Program-made: the position numbers and the translations under genes | Assembly: GCF_001428505.1 (NCBI RefSeq) | Contig: NZ_LMHU01000007.1 | Location: 248,133-312,132, forward strand | Source: Terrabacter sp. Root181 | GTDB lineage: Bacteria; Actinomycetota; Actinomycetes; Actinomycetales; Dermatophilaceae | Length of the DNA stretch: 64,000 nt | Direction: 5' to 3' | Notes under the pieces: generated by a model | What the model was told of the DNA's origin: nothing | What the model saw: the letters and a program-made list of their open reading frames with translations, nothing else | The model's database searches: none | In this document: piece after piece, positions 17,581 to 25,769 of the stretch | How positions within the stretch are numbered: the first letter of the stretch is position 1 | Layout: each line of letters starts with the position of its first letter

Positions 17581-17665
17581 GCCCCCAGCATGACTGAGTG
17601 ACAAGGGTAAGATCCTGACCGTAGGGCGTGAAGTCTTCGGGAACTCTTGTTCGGAGGAAACAGCC
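17581..17665. promoter_or_regulatory. Divergent promoter region of the desaturase operon and PucR regulator
   Basis: 85 bases separate the two start codons. The stretch is the most AT-rich nearby and contains two half-sites in opposite orientation, GACAAGGGT and ACTCTTGTT (reverse complement AACAAGAGT), about 40 bases apart, which could be regulator sites. The second precedes the GGAGG ribosome site of the regulator gene. Confidence 0.4.
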
Positions 17666-18898
17666 ATGGCGTCACAGGCCAGCAGCCCCACGGTCCGGGG
17701 CGCGGCCGACCTGCAGCTGGACCACGCGGTGCTCCGGGTCCTCCGGGAGCGACTGCCCGCCATCGCGTCGACGACGGTCACGGCGGTCGTCGACGAGGTC
17801 CCCGACTACCGCGGAGCCCTCGGCGGGTCCGCCGGCGACACGATCCAGCGCGCCGTCCAGATGGCCATCGCCGGCTTCCTCAAGCTCGCGGGCGGAGGAC
17901 GCGACGTCGACGCGAGCACCCCGCTCGGCCCGACCCGGGAGGGGGCCTACGCCCTCGGACGCGGCGAGGCACGAGGTGGGCGTTCGATGGACAGCCTGCT
18001 CGCGGCATACCGTGTCGGTGCCCGGGTGTCGTGGCGCGAGCTCGCCCGGGCCGCCGACGAGGCCGGGCTCCCGGCGTCGACGATGGCGAAGTTCGCCGAG
18101 CTGCTCTTCGCCTACATCGACGAGCTGTCGGCCGCGAGCGTCGCCGGTCACACCGACGAGCTGACCACGAGCGGACGGGTGCGTGACCGCTATCGCGAGC
18201 GCCTGGGTCAGCACCTGCTCGCGCGGGCCGGCGTCGACGTCCTGACCGCGGCCGCAGCCCGGGCGGAATGGCCTGCCCCGACCACGCTGACGGCCGTGCT
18301 CCTGCCGGCCGCCCAGGGACGGCGCGCCCTGGCCTCCCTCGGGGCCGACACCCTCCAGGTCGGCGAGGACCTGCCGGGCACCGAGGACGCCGACCCCGAC
18401 CATCCCCCGACGCTGCTGCTCGTGCCCGACGCCGACGGGCCGGGTCGGGTCCACCTGCTGCGCGTGCTCGCCGGACGCCATGCCGTCGTCGGTCCCCCGC
18501 GCCCCTGGGACGACGCGCGGTCGTCGTACGACCGTGCCGCGCGCACGGCGAGGCTGGCCCGGCCGTCGCGCGCCGGCGCCCCGGTCGACACCGAGCAGCA
18601 CCTGGCCGACCTCGTGCTCACGGCCGACCCCGACGCGCTCGCCGACCTGCGAGCCCACGCCCTGGCTCCGCTCGCCGACCTGCCCCCGGGCACCCGGGAC
18701 CGCCTCACCGAGACCCTCCTGTCGTGGCTGCTGCACCAGGGACGTCGCGACGCCGTCGCCGCAGAGCTGCACGTCCATGCCCAGACGGTGCGCTACCGCA
18801 TGGGCCAGGTGCGCGAGCTCTACGGCGATCGCCTGCTCGACCCGGCCGTGGTGCGCGAGCTCGTGGTCGCCCTGTCGGCCGCTCAACCGCACCCCTGA
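17666..18898 (+). CDS. PucR-family transcriptional regulator
   Basis: Protein of 410 residues. The N-terminal half is a helical sensor region; a GGDEF-like middle stretch is weak. The C-terminus carries the PucR-type HTH: LLSWLLHQGRRDAVAAELHV followed by HAQTVRYRMGQVRELYGDRL at about residues 350-392. A good GGAGGAAA site lies 9 bases upstream of the ATG. It is transcribed away from the reductase/desaturase pair and most likely controls it, responding to an unknown (perhaps lipid) signal. Confidence 0.9.
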   Translation: MASQASSPTVRGAADLQLDHAVLRVLRERLPAIASTTVTAVVDEVPDYRGALGGSAGDTIQRAVQMAIAGFLKLAGGGRDVDASTPLGPTREGAYALGRGEARGGRSMDSLLAAYRVGARVSWRELARAADEAGLPASTMAKFAELLFAYIDELSAASVAGHTDELTTSGRVRDRYRERLGQHLLARAGVDVLTAAAARAEWPAPTTLTAVLLPAAQGRRALASLGADTLQVGEDLPGTEDADPDHPPTLLLVPDADGPGRVHLLRVLAGRHAVVGPPRPWDDARSSYDRAARTARLARPSRAGAPVDTEQHLADLVLTADPDALADLRAHALAPLADLPPGTRDRLTETLLSWLLHQGRRDAVAAELHVHAQTVRYRMGQVRELYGDRLLDPAVVRELVVALSAAQPHP

Positions 18899-18920
18899 CG
18901 AGGACGGGCGACGTCTCTCG

Positions 18921-20120
18921 TCAGGTCGCCCAGGTCCGCAGCCAGACGGTCTCCTCCAGCTGGCGCAGACGGTCCAGGGTCTCCTCCGACAGCGCCACGT
19001 CCGTGTCGGTGATGACGTAGCCGAGCTCGCCACGCGTCGACAGCGACTGGCCGGTGATGTTCGCACCCGCCGCGGAGAGCGTCTGGTTGATGGAGGCCAG
19101 GACTCCACGCACGTTGTGGTGGAGGTAGCCGGCCCGGAAGCCGCTCTCGGCCGGCGGAGCCGACACCTCGGGCAGGTTCACGGACAGCGGCGTGACGCCC
19201 GTCTGCACGAAGCCGAGCAGCTTGGCCGCGACGAACGCCCCGATCTCCTCCTGGGCCTCCTGGGTCGAGCCTCCGACGTGCGGGGTCAGGATGACGTTGT
19301 CCAGGCCGCGCAGCGGCGACTCGAACGGGTCGCCCTGGGCCTTGGGCTCGCTGGGGAACACGTCTATGGCCGCGCCGGAGAGGTGTCCGGAGAGGATGTG
19401 CGCGCGCAGTGCCTGGTCGTCCACCACCATGCCCCGGGAGGCGTTGATGAAGACCGAACCGGGCTTCATCAGGGAGAACTGGTCGTCGCCGAAGAGGCCG
19501 GCGTTGCCGGGTCGACCGTCGACGTGGAGGCTGACGATGTCGGCCTCCCCGAGCAGCTCCTCCAGCGATCCGAGCCTCCGGGCGTTGCCGTGCGCCAGCC
19601 GGTCCGCGGTGTCGTAGAAGACGACGTGGAGCCCGATGGCCTCGGCGACGTTGGACAGCTGGGTGCCGATGTTGCCGTACCCGACGATCCCGAGGGTCTG
19701 ACCCCGAGTCTCGTGGCTGCCGCGGGCGGACTTGTCCCAGATCCCGTCGTGCATCCGCTGGGTCTTCTCGGGCAGCCGGCGGGCCAGGGCCAGCATCTCG
19801 CCCAGCACCAGCTCGACGACACTCCTCGTGTTCGAGAAGGGAGCGTTGAACACCGGCACACCGTGCGCGGCCGCCGCCGTCAGGTCGACCTGGTTGGTGC
19901 CGATGCAGAAGCAGCCGACCGCCAGCAGGTCGTCGGCTGCGTCGAGGACGCGCTGCGTCACCTTGGTGTTGGACCGGATCCCCAGCAGGGACACGCCGAC
20001 CAGGGCGTCCACGAGATCACCCTCGGTCAGGGACCCCGACCGGACCTCGACGTCGTGACCGTTGCGTCGAAAGGCCTCGACGGCGACGGGGTGCACGTTC
20101 TCCAGCAGCAGCACCTTCAC
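18921..20120 (-). CDS. serA: D-3-phosphoglycerate dehydrogenase
   Basis: First enzyme of serine synthesis, 399 residues. Substrate-binding halves flank an NAD Rossmann domain with GIVGYGNIGTQ and the 2-hydroxyacid dehydrogenase signature MKPGSVFINASRGMVVDD. The catalytic His lies in LTPHVGGSTQEAQEE near residue 282. The last about 75 residues form an ACT domain (HHNVRGVLASINQTLSAAGA) that normally binds serine for feedback inhibition. This is the compact E. coli-like form without the extra intervening domain of mycobacterial SerA. Confidence 0.95.
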   Translation of the reverse strand: MKVLLLENVHPVAVEAFRRNGHDVEVRSGSLTEGDLVDALVGVSLLGIRSNTKVTQRVLDAADDLLAVGCFCIGTNQVDLTAAAAHGVPVFNAPFSNTRSVVELVLGEMLALARRLPEKTQRMHDGIWDKSARGSHETRGQTLGIVGYGNIGTQLSNVAEAIGLHVVFYDTADRLAHGNARRLGSLEELLGEADIVSLHVDGRPGNAGLFGDDQFSLMKPGSVFINASRGMVVDDQALRAHILSGHLSGAAIDVFPSEPKAQGDPFESPLRGLDNVILTPHVGGSTQEAQEEIGAFVAAKLLGFVQTGVTPLSVNLPEVSAPPAESGFRAGYLHHNVRGVLASINQTLSAAGANITGQSLSTRGELGYVITDTDVALSEETLDRLRQLEETVWLRTWAT

Positions 20121-20311
20121 GTGCGCCTCCTTGTCCGGGACAGGACGTTGTCATGCGAGCGGGTGGGTGGCCAGCGCCTCGTGAGACACGTCCACCGGGA
20201 TCGACCGACCTGATGCTGCCATGCGGGTTCGGCTCGCCGCCAAACCACCCACGAGGTGGTCGGACCGATGCCTGCTCCAGTGACCTCAGGTCCCCCTCCG
20301 GGCCGAGACCA

Positions 20312-20350
20312 CGGGTCGCGGCGACGGGTCGCGGCAGCGGGTCGCCGCAC
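20312..20350 (+). repeat. Three imperfect 13-bp tandem repeats upstream of the sigma/kinase gene
   Basis: Units CGGGTCGCGGCGA, CGGGTCGCGGCAG and CGGGTCGCCGCAC follow one another directly, ending 39 bases before the start codon at 20389. A GGGTAC hexamer (20374-20379) lies between the repeats and the start, so a transcript could begin at or very near the GTG. The repeats could be regulator sites. The remaining gap 20121-20311 shows no gene. Confidence 0.45.
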
Positions 20351-20388
20351 GGGGCTGGGGATCGGGGTCACTTGGGTACGTTGACGCC

Positions 20389-21471
20389 GTGAGCGCGACC
20401 GAGCGCGCCGGGGGTCCCCCCGGGCACAGCGCCGAGGACGTGGCGGACCTGCTTCCCATGGTCCGTCGGATCGTCCATGCCCGCGTCGGCTCGCACCCCT
20501 CCGCGGAGGACCTCGTCCAGGAGACGCTGACCCGCGTCCTTGCCGCCTCGGCCACCATCGAGCCGGGCATGCTCGAGCCCTACGCCATCGTGACGGCCCG
20601 CAACGTGGTGGCCTCCATGTGGCGCGACGCCGACCGCCGGCGGCGCAACCAGCACCGGGTCGTCGACCTCAGCACCCCCGACCTCCCGGACTCGCAGGTC
20701 GTCCTCGACGAGGAGCAGTCGGCGATGGCCACGGCTCTGGCCCGGCTGGGCGAGCGGGAACGTCGAACCCTGCTCGAGCACGAGGTCAGCGGCACCGACA
20801 CCCACACCCTCGCTGCCCGGGCCGGCAGTACCGCCGGTGCCGTGGCTGCCCAGCTGAACCGCACCCGCGCCCGCCTGCGGGTCGAGTACGTACTCGCAGC
20901 TGAGCAGGCGGAGCTGCCGACCGACCAGTGCCGCGCGGTGCTCATCGCCCTCAGTGGCGGTGACCAGCGGCGGCAGCGTGAGGTGCGCGCGGCCCAGCAC
21001 CTCCTCGAGTGCGAGCTGTGTGCTCGGTTGAGCGAGCCGCTCCTCGAACGCGGGCAGCAGCGGGACGACCGTCTCCGCATACCCGTCACGGCGGATCCCG
21101 ACATCGTGTCGGCGCGGCGGGCCGCCCGTGAGCTCGCGTCCCGTCTGGACTTCGCGGCCACCGACCTGACGGTCATCGCCACGGCCGTGTCCGAGGTGTG
21201 CCGCAACATCGTGCGCTTCGCCGGGACGGGTGAGGTCGTGGTCGAGCTGCTCGAGGTCCCCCGCCGTGGGATCCAGGTCGTGGCCCGTGACGGCGGACCG
21301 GGCATCCCCGACATCGACCGTGCCCTCGACGACGGTTTCAGCACGTACGGCGGGCTGGGACTTGGACTGCCCGGGGTCCGCCGGCTGATGGACGAGTTCG
21401 CGATCGCGAGCGAGCCGGGCCACGGCACCACAGTGACCATGACCAAATGGGAGAGGACCCACGATGGATGA
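20389..21471 (+). CDS. ECF sigma factor - zinc anti-sigma motif - RsbT-like kinase fusion
   Basis: Protein of 360 residues that joins parts normally encoded separately. Residues about 15-90 are sigma region 2 (SAEDLVQETLTRVLAASATI) and about 108-168 region 4 (LGERERRTLLEHEV). H204-x3-C208-x2-C211 in QHLLECELCARL is exactly the zinc-anti-sigma (ZAS) pattern. Residues about 235-352 form a GHKL ATPase: N-box SEVCRNIVRFA (E269, N273), G1 box DGGPGIPD at 301, G2 GLGLGLPGV. Sequence and neighbours (RsbR-, RsbS-like) place the ATPase with the RsbT switch kinases. The stop overlaps the next gene by 8 bases. Expected role: a stress-responsive sigma factor controlled by its own kinase/anti-sigma part (inference). 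Confidence 0.88.
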   Translation: MSATERAGGPPGHSAEDVADLLPMVRRIVHARVGSHPSAEDLVQETLTRVLAASATIEPGMLEPYAIVTARNVVASMWRDADRRRRNQHRVVDLSTPDLPDSQVVLDEEQSAMATALARLGERERRTLLEHEVSGTDTHTLAARAGSTAGAVAAQLNRTRARLRVEYVLAAEQAELPTDQCRAVLIALSGGDQRRQREVRAAQHLLECELCARLSEPLLERGQQRDDRLRIPVTADPDIVSARRAARELASRLDFAATDLTVIATAVSEVCRNIVRFAGTGEVVVELLEVPRRGIQVVARDGGPGIPDIDRALDDGFSTYGGLGLGLPGVRRLMDEFAIASEPGHGTTVTMTKWERTHDG

Positions 21472-22378
21472 GCGACCGGAGGAGCACCCGCAGACGCGGG
21501 CCCTGCACGAGAGCCACTGGGCGGACCATGGCGGTGGCGAGCACCTGCTGTCGCAGCTGGTGGCCCATCTGCGCGAGCACCGGACCCGACTGCAGGAGGA
21601 GTGGTCCCAGCGCATCCAGCAGGCCCACCTGCTGACCGCCATGACCCCTCAGGAGATGGCCGCGGAGACCACGTCGGTCTACGACAACTACGTCGAGGTC
21701 CTCGAGACCGGCAACGTCGAGGCGCTCCAGCACTACGCGCGCGACCTCTCGGAGCGCATCATCCCGCGCGGGGTCGAGACGCACGAGGTCGTCGGGATCG
21801 TGCTGCTCCTCCGGGACGTGCTGGCCCGGTCGCTCTTCGAGAAGTACCAGCGCGACTTCTCGAGACTCAACGAGGTGCTCGACGCGTACGAGCCTGCCGC
21901 CAACCGCATCGCGAACACGGTCGCCGTCAGCTTCGTCGACGAGCGCGAGCGCATCATCCGCCAGCAGCAGGACGCGATCCGCGAGCTGTCGACCCCTGTC
22001 CTCCCGGTGCGCGAGCGTCTCCTCATCCTGCCGATCATCGGCGTGCTGGACAGCGAGCGCGCACGTCAGCTCACCGAGCAGCTGTTGTCCGGCATCCGCA
22101 AGCACCGCGCCAAGGTCGTCGTCATCGACATCACCGGCTCACCGGACGTCGACGAGGCCGTGGCGAACCACCTCGTGCAGACGGTCGACGCGTCACGCCT
22201 CATGGGCGCGAGCGTCATCATCACTGGACTATCCCCCAAGATCGCCCAGACGCTGGTGACGATCGGCGTCGACCTGAGCAAGATGAACACGATCGGCGAC
22301 CTGCAGGGCGGCCTGGAAGAGGCCGAACGTCTCCTCGGCTACACCGTGACCCGGAAGGAGGGCAGCACCAGCTCGTGA
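21464..22378 (+). CDS. RsbR-like stressosome protein (RsbRD N-terminal and STAS domains)
   Basis: Protein of 304 residues. Residues about 25-165 are a helical RsbR N-terminal sensor domain (LREHRTRLQEEWSQRIQQAH). A helical linker leads to a STAS domain at about 180-295 with VVIDITGSPDVDEAVANHLV and ASVIITGLSPKIAQTLV, matching RsbR sequences where threonines are phosphorylated by RsbT. It overlaps the sigma/kinase gene by 8 bases and the RsbS-like gene by 4, so the products are made together and probably assemble into a stressosome-like complex. Confidence 0.92.
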   Translation: MDERPEEHPQTRALHESHWADHGGGEHLLSQLVAHLREHRTRLQEEWSQRIQQAHLLTAMTPQEMAAETTSVYDNYVEVLETGNVEALQHYARDLSERIIPRGVETHEVVGIVLLLRDVLARSLFEKYQRDFSRLNEVLDAYEPAANRIANTVAVSFVDERERIIRQQQDAIRELSTPVLPVRERLLILPIIGVLDSERARQLTEQLLSGIRKHRAKVVVIDITGSPDVDEAVANHLVQTVDASRLMGASVIITGLSPKIAQTLVTIGVDLSKMNTIGDLQGGLEEAERLLGYTVTRKEGSTSS

Positions 22379-22791
22379 ACGGCGGACCGGCTCTGGTGTC
22401 CATCATGCGACAGGGATCGACCCTGATCGCATCGGTGCACACTGCCCTCGACGACTCCGAGCTGGTCCGGTTCGAGCACGACCTCATCCACCAGATCGGC
22501 GAGCACCGGTCACGTGGCGTCATCATCGACGTCGCCGCCCTGGACGTCATCGACTCGTTCGCGGCGCTGACGCTGCGGCGCATCGCCGAGATGGCGCGCC
22601 TGCGCGGGGCCCTGACGGTCCTGGTCGGCATCCAGCCCGAGGTGGCCTTCACGATGGTCCGCCTCGGCATGGGCACCGGCCAGGTCCCGACCGCGCTCGA
22701 CCTCGAGGAGGGGCTGGCCCTGCTCGCCGCCCACCCCGGGGCTGGCACCGACTCGACCGAACGGGACGCCCGACCCGGATCCACGCCGTGA
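22375..22791 (+). CDS. RsbS-like STAS protein
   Basis: Single STAS domain of 138 residues, the core partner of RsbR in stressosomes. IIDVAALDVIDSFAALTLRR contains the conserved Ser of RsbS (the kinase target), followed by LVGIQPEVAFTMVRLGM. The GTG start overlaps the upstream stop (GTGA); its stop overlaps the next GTG in the same way. The C-terminal 20 residues are a disordered Asp/Pro-rich tail. Confidence 0.92.
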   Translation: MNGGPALVSIMRQGSTLIASVHTALDDSELVRFEHDLIHQIGEHRSRGVIIDVAALDVIDSFAALTLRRIAEMARLRGALTVLVGIQPEVAFTMVRLGMGTGQVPTALDLEEGLALLAAHPGAGTDSTERDARPGSTP

Positions 22792-23093
22792 CCGGCCCCA
22801 CCGGCCGCACCGTCCTCGACGACCTGACGCAGGACTACCGCATGACCTTGCGCCGCTTCCTCCCCCGCCGTGACGAGGTCGTCCGCGAGTCTGCCTACGA
22901 GCTGGGCCGCCGAGCGTTCACGGCGGGCGTCAGCCTGCTCGACGTCTGCCGCATCCACCACGACGTGTGCCTCGAGGTCCTGCGGGCGACGGGGGCCGAC
23001 GACCTGATCGGTGTCGTCGACGGCGCCGGCGAGCTGCTGCTGGAGGTCCTGGCGGCCTACGACATGACCCACCGCAGCGTGCTCGATCCCTGA
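22788..23093 (+). CDS. Stand-alone RsbU N-terminal-type domain
   Basis: Small helical protein of 101 residues. The pattern LTQDYRMTLRRFLPRRDEVV, ELGRRAFTAGVSLLDVCRIH and a last amphipathic helix matches the RsbU N-terminal domain, the part RsbT binds to switch on the phosphatase. Here no phosphatase domain follows; the gene stops after the helical domain. It is coupled to the RsbS-like gene by a 4-base overlap. It may act as a docking or decoy partner for the fused kinase (inference). Confidence 0.8.
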   Translation: MTGPTGRTVLDDLTQDYRMTLRRFLPRRDEVVRESAYELGRRAFTAGVSLLDVCRIHHDVCLEVLRATGADDLIGVVDGAGELLLEVLAAYDMTHRSVLDP

Positions 23094-23102
23094 GCGCGGG
23101 CA

Positions 23103-23121
23103 CGGACGCCTTGGGCGTCCG
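23103..23121 (+). terminator. Hairpin after the stress operon
   Basis: Perfect 8-bp inverted repeat CGGACGCC/GGCGTCCG with a 3-base loop, 10 bases after the last gene of the operon. Confidence 0.6.
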
Positions 23122-23309
23122 CGCATGACGCGGGCATGTCGCACATCCGTTCGGGGCGCGCTGCTCCGCCGTGCTCGCACGGGCTGCACGGTGCGGGAGG
23201 ACCCGAGCACGTGCTGTCGACTCCCGCGTCATCCGGATGGGCCGACGGCCTCTTCAGGGGTGACCGACGGCCCACGAAGCCGCCCTCACACCGATCAAGG
23301 AGTCACCCC

Positions 23310-23861
23310 ATGAAGCTCACCACCAAGCTGTGCGCCACCGGAGTCACCCTCGCCACGACCGCAGCCCTGGGCCTGATGCCCGCCGCTGCCGCGTCGGCTG
23401 CCCCGTCCGCCGCTCCCGCGGCCGCCCAGGCAGCCAGCACCCCCCGGACCACCGCCTCCTCGACGATCAACCAGGTCATCGCCGGCGTCGGCACGTTCGC
23501 CGGTTCCTTCACGCCGACCTCGTTCACGAACCAGAACGGCCAGCTCGCCGTCACCGGTCTCGTCACCGGCACCCTGACCACCCTGACGGGGACGGTCATC
23601 CCGGTCAGCCAGACCGTCACCACCACGGTGGCGAGCGCGACCACAGCGGGCTCGTGCGACATCCTCAACCTCGTGCTCGGGCCGCTGCACCTCGACGTCC
23701 TGGGCCTGGTCATCGACCTCAACCAGGTGGTCCTGAACATCACCGCGCAGTCCGGCGCCGGCAACCTGCTCGGCAACCTGCTCTGCGCCGTCGCGGGCCT
23801 GCTCGACGGCAACGGCATCAACGGGCTGGCCACCCTGCTCAACCGACTCCTCGGCCTCTGA
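23310..23861 (+). CDS. Secreted hypothetical protein
   Basis: Exported protein of 183 residues with a Sec signal peptide (MKLTTKLC, then an Ala-rich core ending near SASA at residue 31). The mature part is rich in Thr, Leu and Gly with repeated hydrophobic stretches (TGLVTGTLTTLTGTVIPVSQ) and two Cys in separate places (SCDILNL and LLCAVAGLL) that could pair outside the cell. AAGGAG precedes the ATG. No family recognised; similar Leu/Asn-rich exported proteins occur in actinobacteria. Surface or matrix role is a guess. Confidence 0.8.
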   Translation: MKLTTKLCATGVTLATTAALGLMPAAAASAAPSAAPAAAQAASTPRTTASSTINQVIAGVGTFAGSFTPTSFTNQNGQLAVTGLVTGTLTTLTGTVIPVSQTVTTTVASATTAGSCDILNLVLGPLHLDVLGLVIDLNQVVLNITAQSGAGNLLGNLLCAVAGLLDGNGINGLATLLNRLLGL

Positions 23862-23911
23862 CCGCAGAGGCTTGCCCCGCTGCACACCCCCGGGCCTGAT
23901 CTCACCCGGGT

Positions 23912-23949
23912 GCGGACGGCGCCGGTCCCACACGACCGACGCCGTCCGC
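23912..23949 (+). terminator. Hairpin terminator
   Basis: Perfect 10-bp inverted repeat GCGGACGGCG (23912) and CGCCGTCCGC (23940), 50 bases after the secreted-protein stop. Confidence 0.6.
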
Positions 23950-24013
23950 GCGGCCAGCCGCTGACGCCAGGGACGACACCATCTCGGGACAGACCGACCG
24001 ACCCAGGAGAACC

Positions 24014-24343
24014 ATGCGCCCCCTCACCGCCTCAGACCCCGTCGGCACGCACGTCCTCTACGTCGGACGAGCCGACCCGACGGCCTCCGTCGACGTCGAC
24101 CGGGACGCCGGTCGCGGCCTGGAGGAGAACCACCCCGGCACCGTGACGGCGGTCGACGAGCAGCACGGAGTCCGCATCGCCTTTCTGGGTCTGGAGCACG
24201 AGCCGATGGCCGAGCGGCGCTTCCGGGCGGACGACACTGGCGTCTTCCCGGGGCTCGTCGCCGTCGGCCTCGACGACTGGGAGGCCGCACGGTCGATCGG
24301 CTGGTGGGCGGGACTGTGCCGCGACGCGCGCGAAGCCGGCTGA
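24014..24343 (+). CDS. Hypothetical protein (109 aa)
   Basis: Small acidic, soluble protein. The ATG has AGGAGA 6-11 bases upstream. Visible pieces: GTVTAVDEQHGVRIAFLGLE in the middle (beta-rich) and a Trp-rich end, VGLDDWEAARSIGWWAGLC. G/C-ending codons and a good ribosome site support a real gene. No family recognised. Confidence 0.65.
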   Translation: MRPLTASDPVGTHVLYVGRADPTASVDVDRDAGRGLEENHPGTVTAVDEQHGVRIAFLGLEHEPMAERRFRADDTGVFPGLVAVGLDDWEAARSIGWWAGLCRDAREAG

Positions 24344-24485
24344 CGCTCGAGTGCTGCACGGCGCGGGGTGCACCCGTCGACGTGTCGCCGCCCTCCCCCG
24401 ACGGGTACGTCACAGACCTCGGGGACGACACGCTCTCTGGTCGGGCCGGGGAGTGCGACACCGCCATCACCTCTGGAAGACCACC

Positions 24486-24605
24486 ATGATCGTTCTGACA
24501 CTCGCCGCTCCCATCGTCGGCTTCGCCCTGATGCTCGTCATGCAACGCCTCGAGCACCGCATCATCACCGGCGATCCTCGTCCCGGTTCGCGAACCGAGC
24601 GCTGA
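24486..24605 (+). CDS. Very small membrane protein (39 aa)
   Basis: The ATG at 24486 opens MIVLTLAAPIVGFALMLVMQ, one membrane helix, followed by a charged tail (RLEHRIITGDPRPGSRTER). Short proteins with one helix and an RLE-containing tail are widespread in actinobacteria but uncharacterised. The ribosome site is weak (GGAAG). Codon positions favour this frame. Confidence 0.55.
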   Translation: MIVLTLAAPIVGFALMLVMQRLEHRIITGDPRPGSRTER

Positions 24606-24704
24606 CCGCCTCAGCGGCCACCGCGGCCCGTCGCCGGGTGGGTATGTGCAGCTCGTGAGCCGACCGACCTCCCATCCTCCCGCACCCACTCAGCGGACCG
24701 CCCG

Positions 24705-25769
24705 GTGACCGGGTCCGTCCGGCTCTCCGACGACACGGGATCCGGCTCGCCCATCGAGTGGCACCACGACGGGCCCACGGCCGGGTTCGAGGATGTCCGC
24801 GACCCAGGTGCGGCGCTTCGGCTCGTCCGTGACCGTCCCGAGGCGTTCCCGCTTCCTGGAACGGGCTCCACGCCGGCGCTCTGGGAGTCATTGGCCTCTG
24901 TCGCCGCGGTCAGCCTGACTGCCGCTCGCGCCATCGAGCCCCACCTCGACGCCCTGGCGATCCTCGCGGAGGCCCGCCGGGCCGGGCACCAGGTCCCCAT
25001 GGCCGGGACCGAGGACGCGACGTGGGGCGTCTTCGCTGCAGAGGGACCAGGCATGCGTCTCGAGGCGCGCGGGGACGACAGCCCGGTCGAGCTGACCGGG
25101 ACGAAGCCGTGGTGCTCGCTGGCGGGCTCGCTCTCGCATGCGCTCGTCACCGCTTGGGATGGCGAATCGACACGACGGTTGTATGCCGTCCGGCTCGGCT
25201 CCGGGAACTCCGTGACGGTCCAGCCCGCCTCCTGGTTCGCACGGGGTCTCGCGTCTGTGCCGAGCGGACCCGTGGTCTTCGACGGGGCCGAGGCAGCTCC
25301 CGTGGGCCCGAGGGGTTGGTATCTCGAGCGGAGCGGGTTCGCCTACGGCGCCATGGGCGTCGCCGCGATCTGGTACGGCGGCGCGGTCGGCGTCGCGCGC
25401 CGGCTCATGCGCCCGGGCAGGGAGCCCGACCAGATCGCGCAGATGCATCTCGGCGCCGTCGACGCGTCCCTCTGGGCCGCCCGCGCCGTGCTGGCCGATG
25501 CGGCCGCACGCGTCGACGCTGGGCGAGCCACGGGGCCGGATGGATCAGCCTTGGCGCTGCGCGTCCGGCACGTCGTCTCGCGCGCCGCCGAGACGGTGCT
25601 GCTGAGAGTCGGGCACGCGACCGGCCCGGCTCCGCTGGCCCTCGAGGACGACCACGCCCAGCGGGTGGCCGACCTCGAGCTCTATCTCCGTCAGGAGCAC
25701 GCCGAGCGCGACGAGGCGGCGCTCGGCCGTCACGTCCTCGAAGGGCAGCCCGCGGGGCGGGCGAGGTGA
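24705..25769 (+). CDS. Acyl-CoA dehydrogenase-like protein
   Basis: Protein of 354 residues with the acyl-CoA dehydrogenase fold: helical N-terminus, a beta domain with VELTGTKPWCSLAGSLSHAL (flavin/substrate strand region), and a C-terminal helical bundle (YGAMGVAAIWYGGAVGVARR). It is shorter than usual enzymes (about 380-400) and the catalytic glutamate cannot be placed with certainty. The GTG start is the first of three coupled genes: its stop overlaps the next start (GTGA at 25766). Substrate unknown; probably acts in the same pathway as the following deacetylase and glycosyltransferase. Confidence 0.82.
   Translation: MTGSVRLSDDTGSGSPIEWHHDGPTAGFEDVRDPGAALRLVRDRPEAFPLPGTGSTPALWESLASVAAVSLTAARAIEPHLDALAILAEARRAGHQVPMAGTEDATWGVFAAEGPGMRLEARGDDSPVELTGTKPWCSLAGSLSHALVTAWDGESTRRLYAVRLGSGNSVTVQPASWFARGLASVPSGPVVFDGAEAAPVGPRGWYLERSGFAYGAMGVAAIWYGGAVGVARRLMRPGREPDQIAQMHLGAVDASLWAARAVLADAAARVDAGRATGPDGSALALRVRHVVSRAAETVLLRVGHATGPAPLALEDDHAQRVADLELYLRQEHAERDEAALGRHVLEGQPAGRAR

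Noticed and set aside
20121-20311. Riboswitch or leader for serA
   Set aside because: No conserved aptamer core, no terminator/antiterminator pair visible upstream of the serA start.
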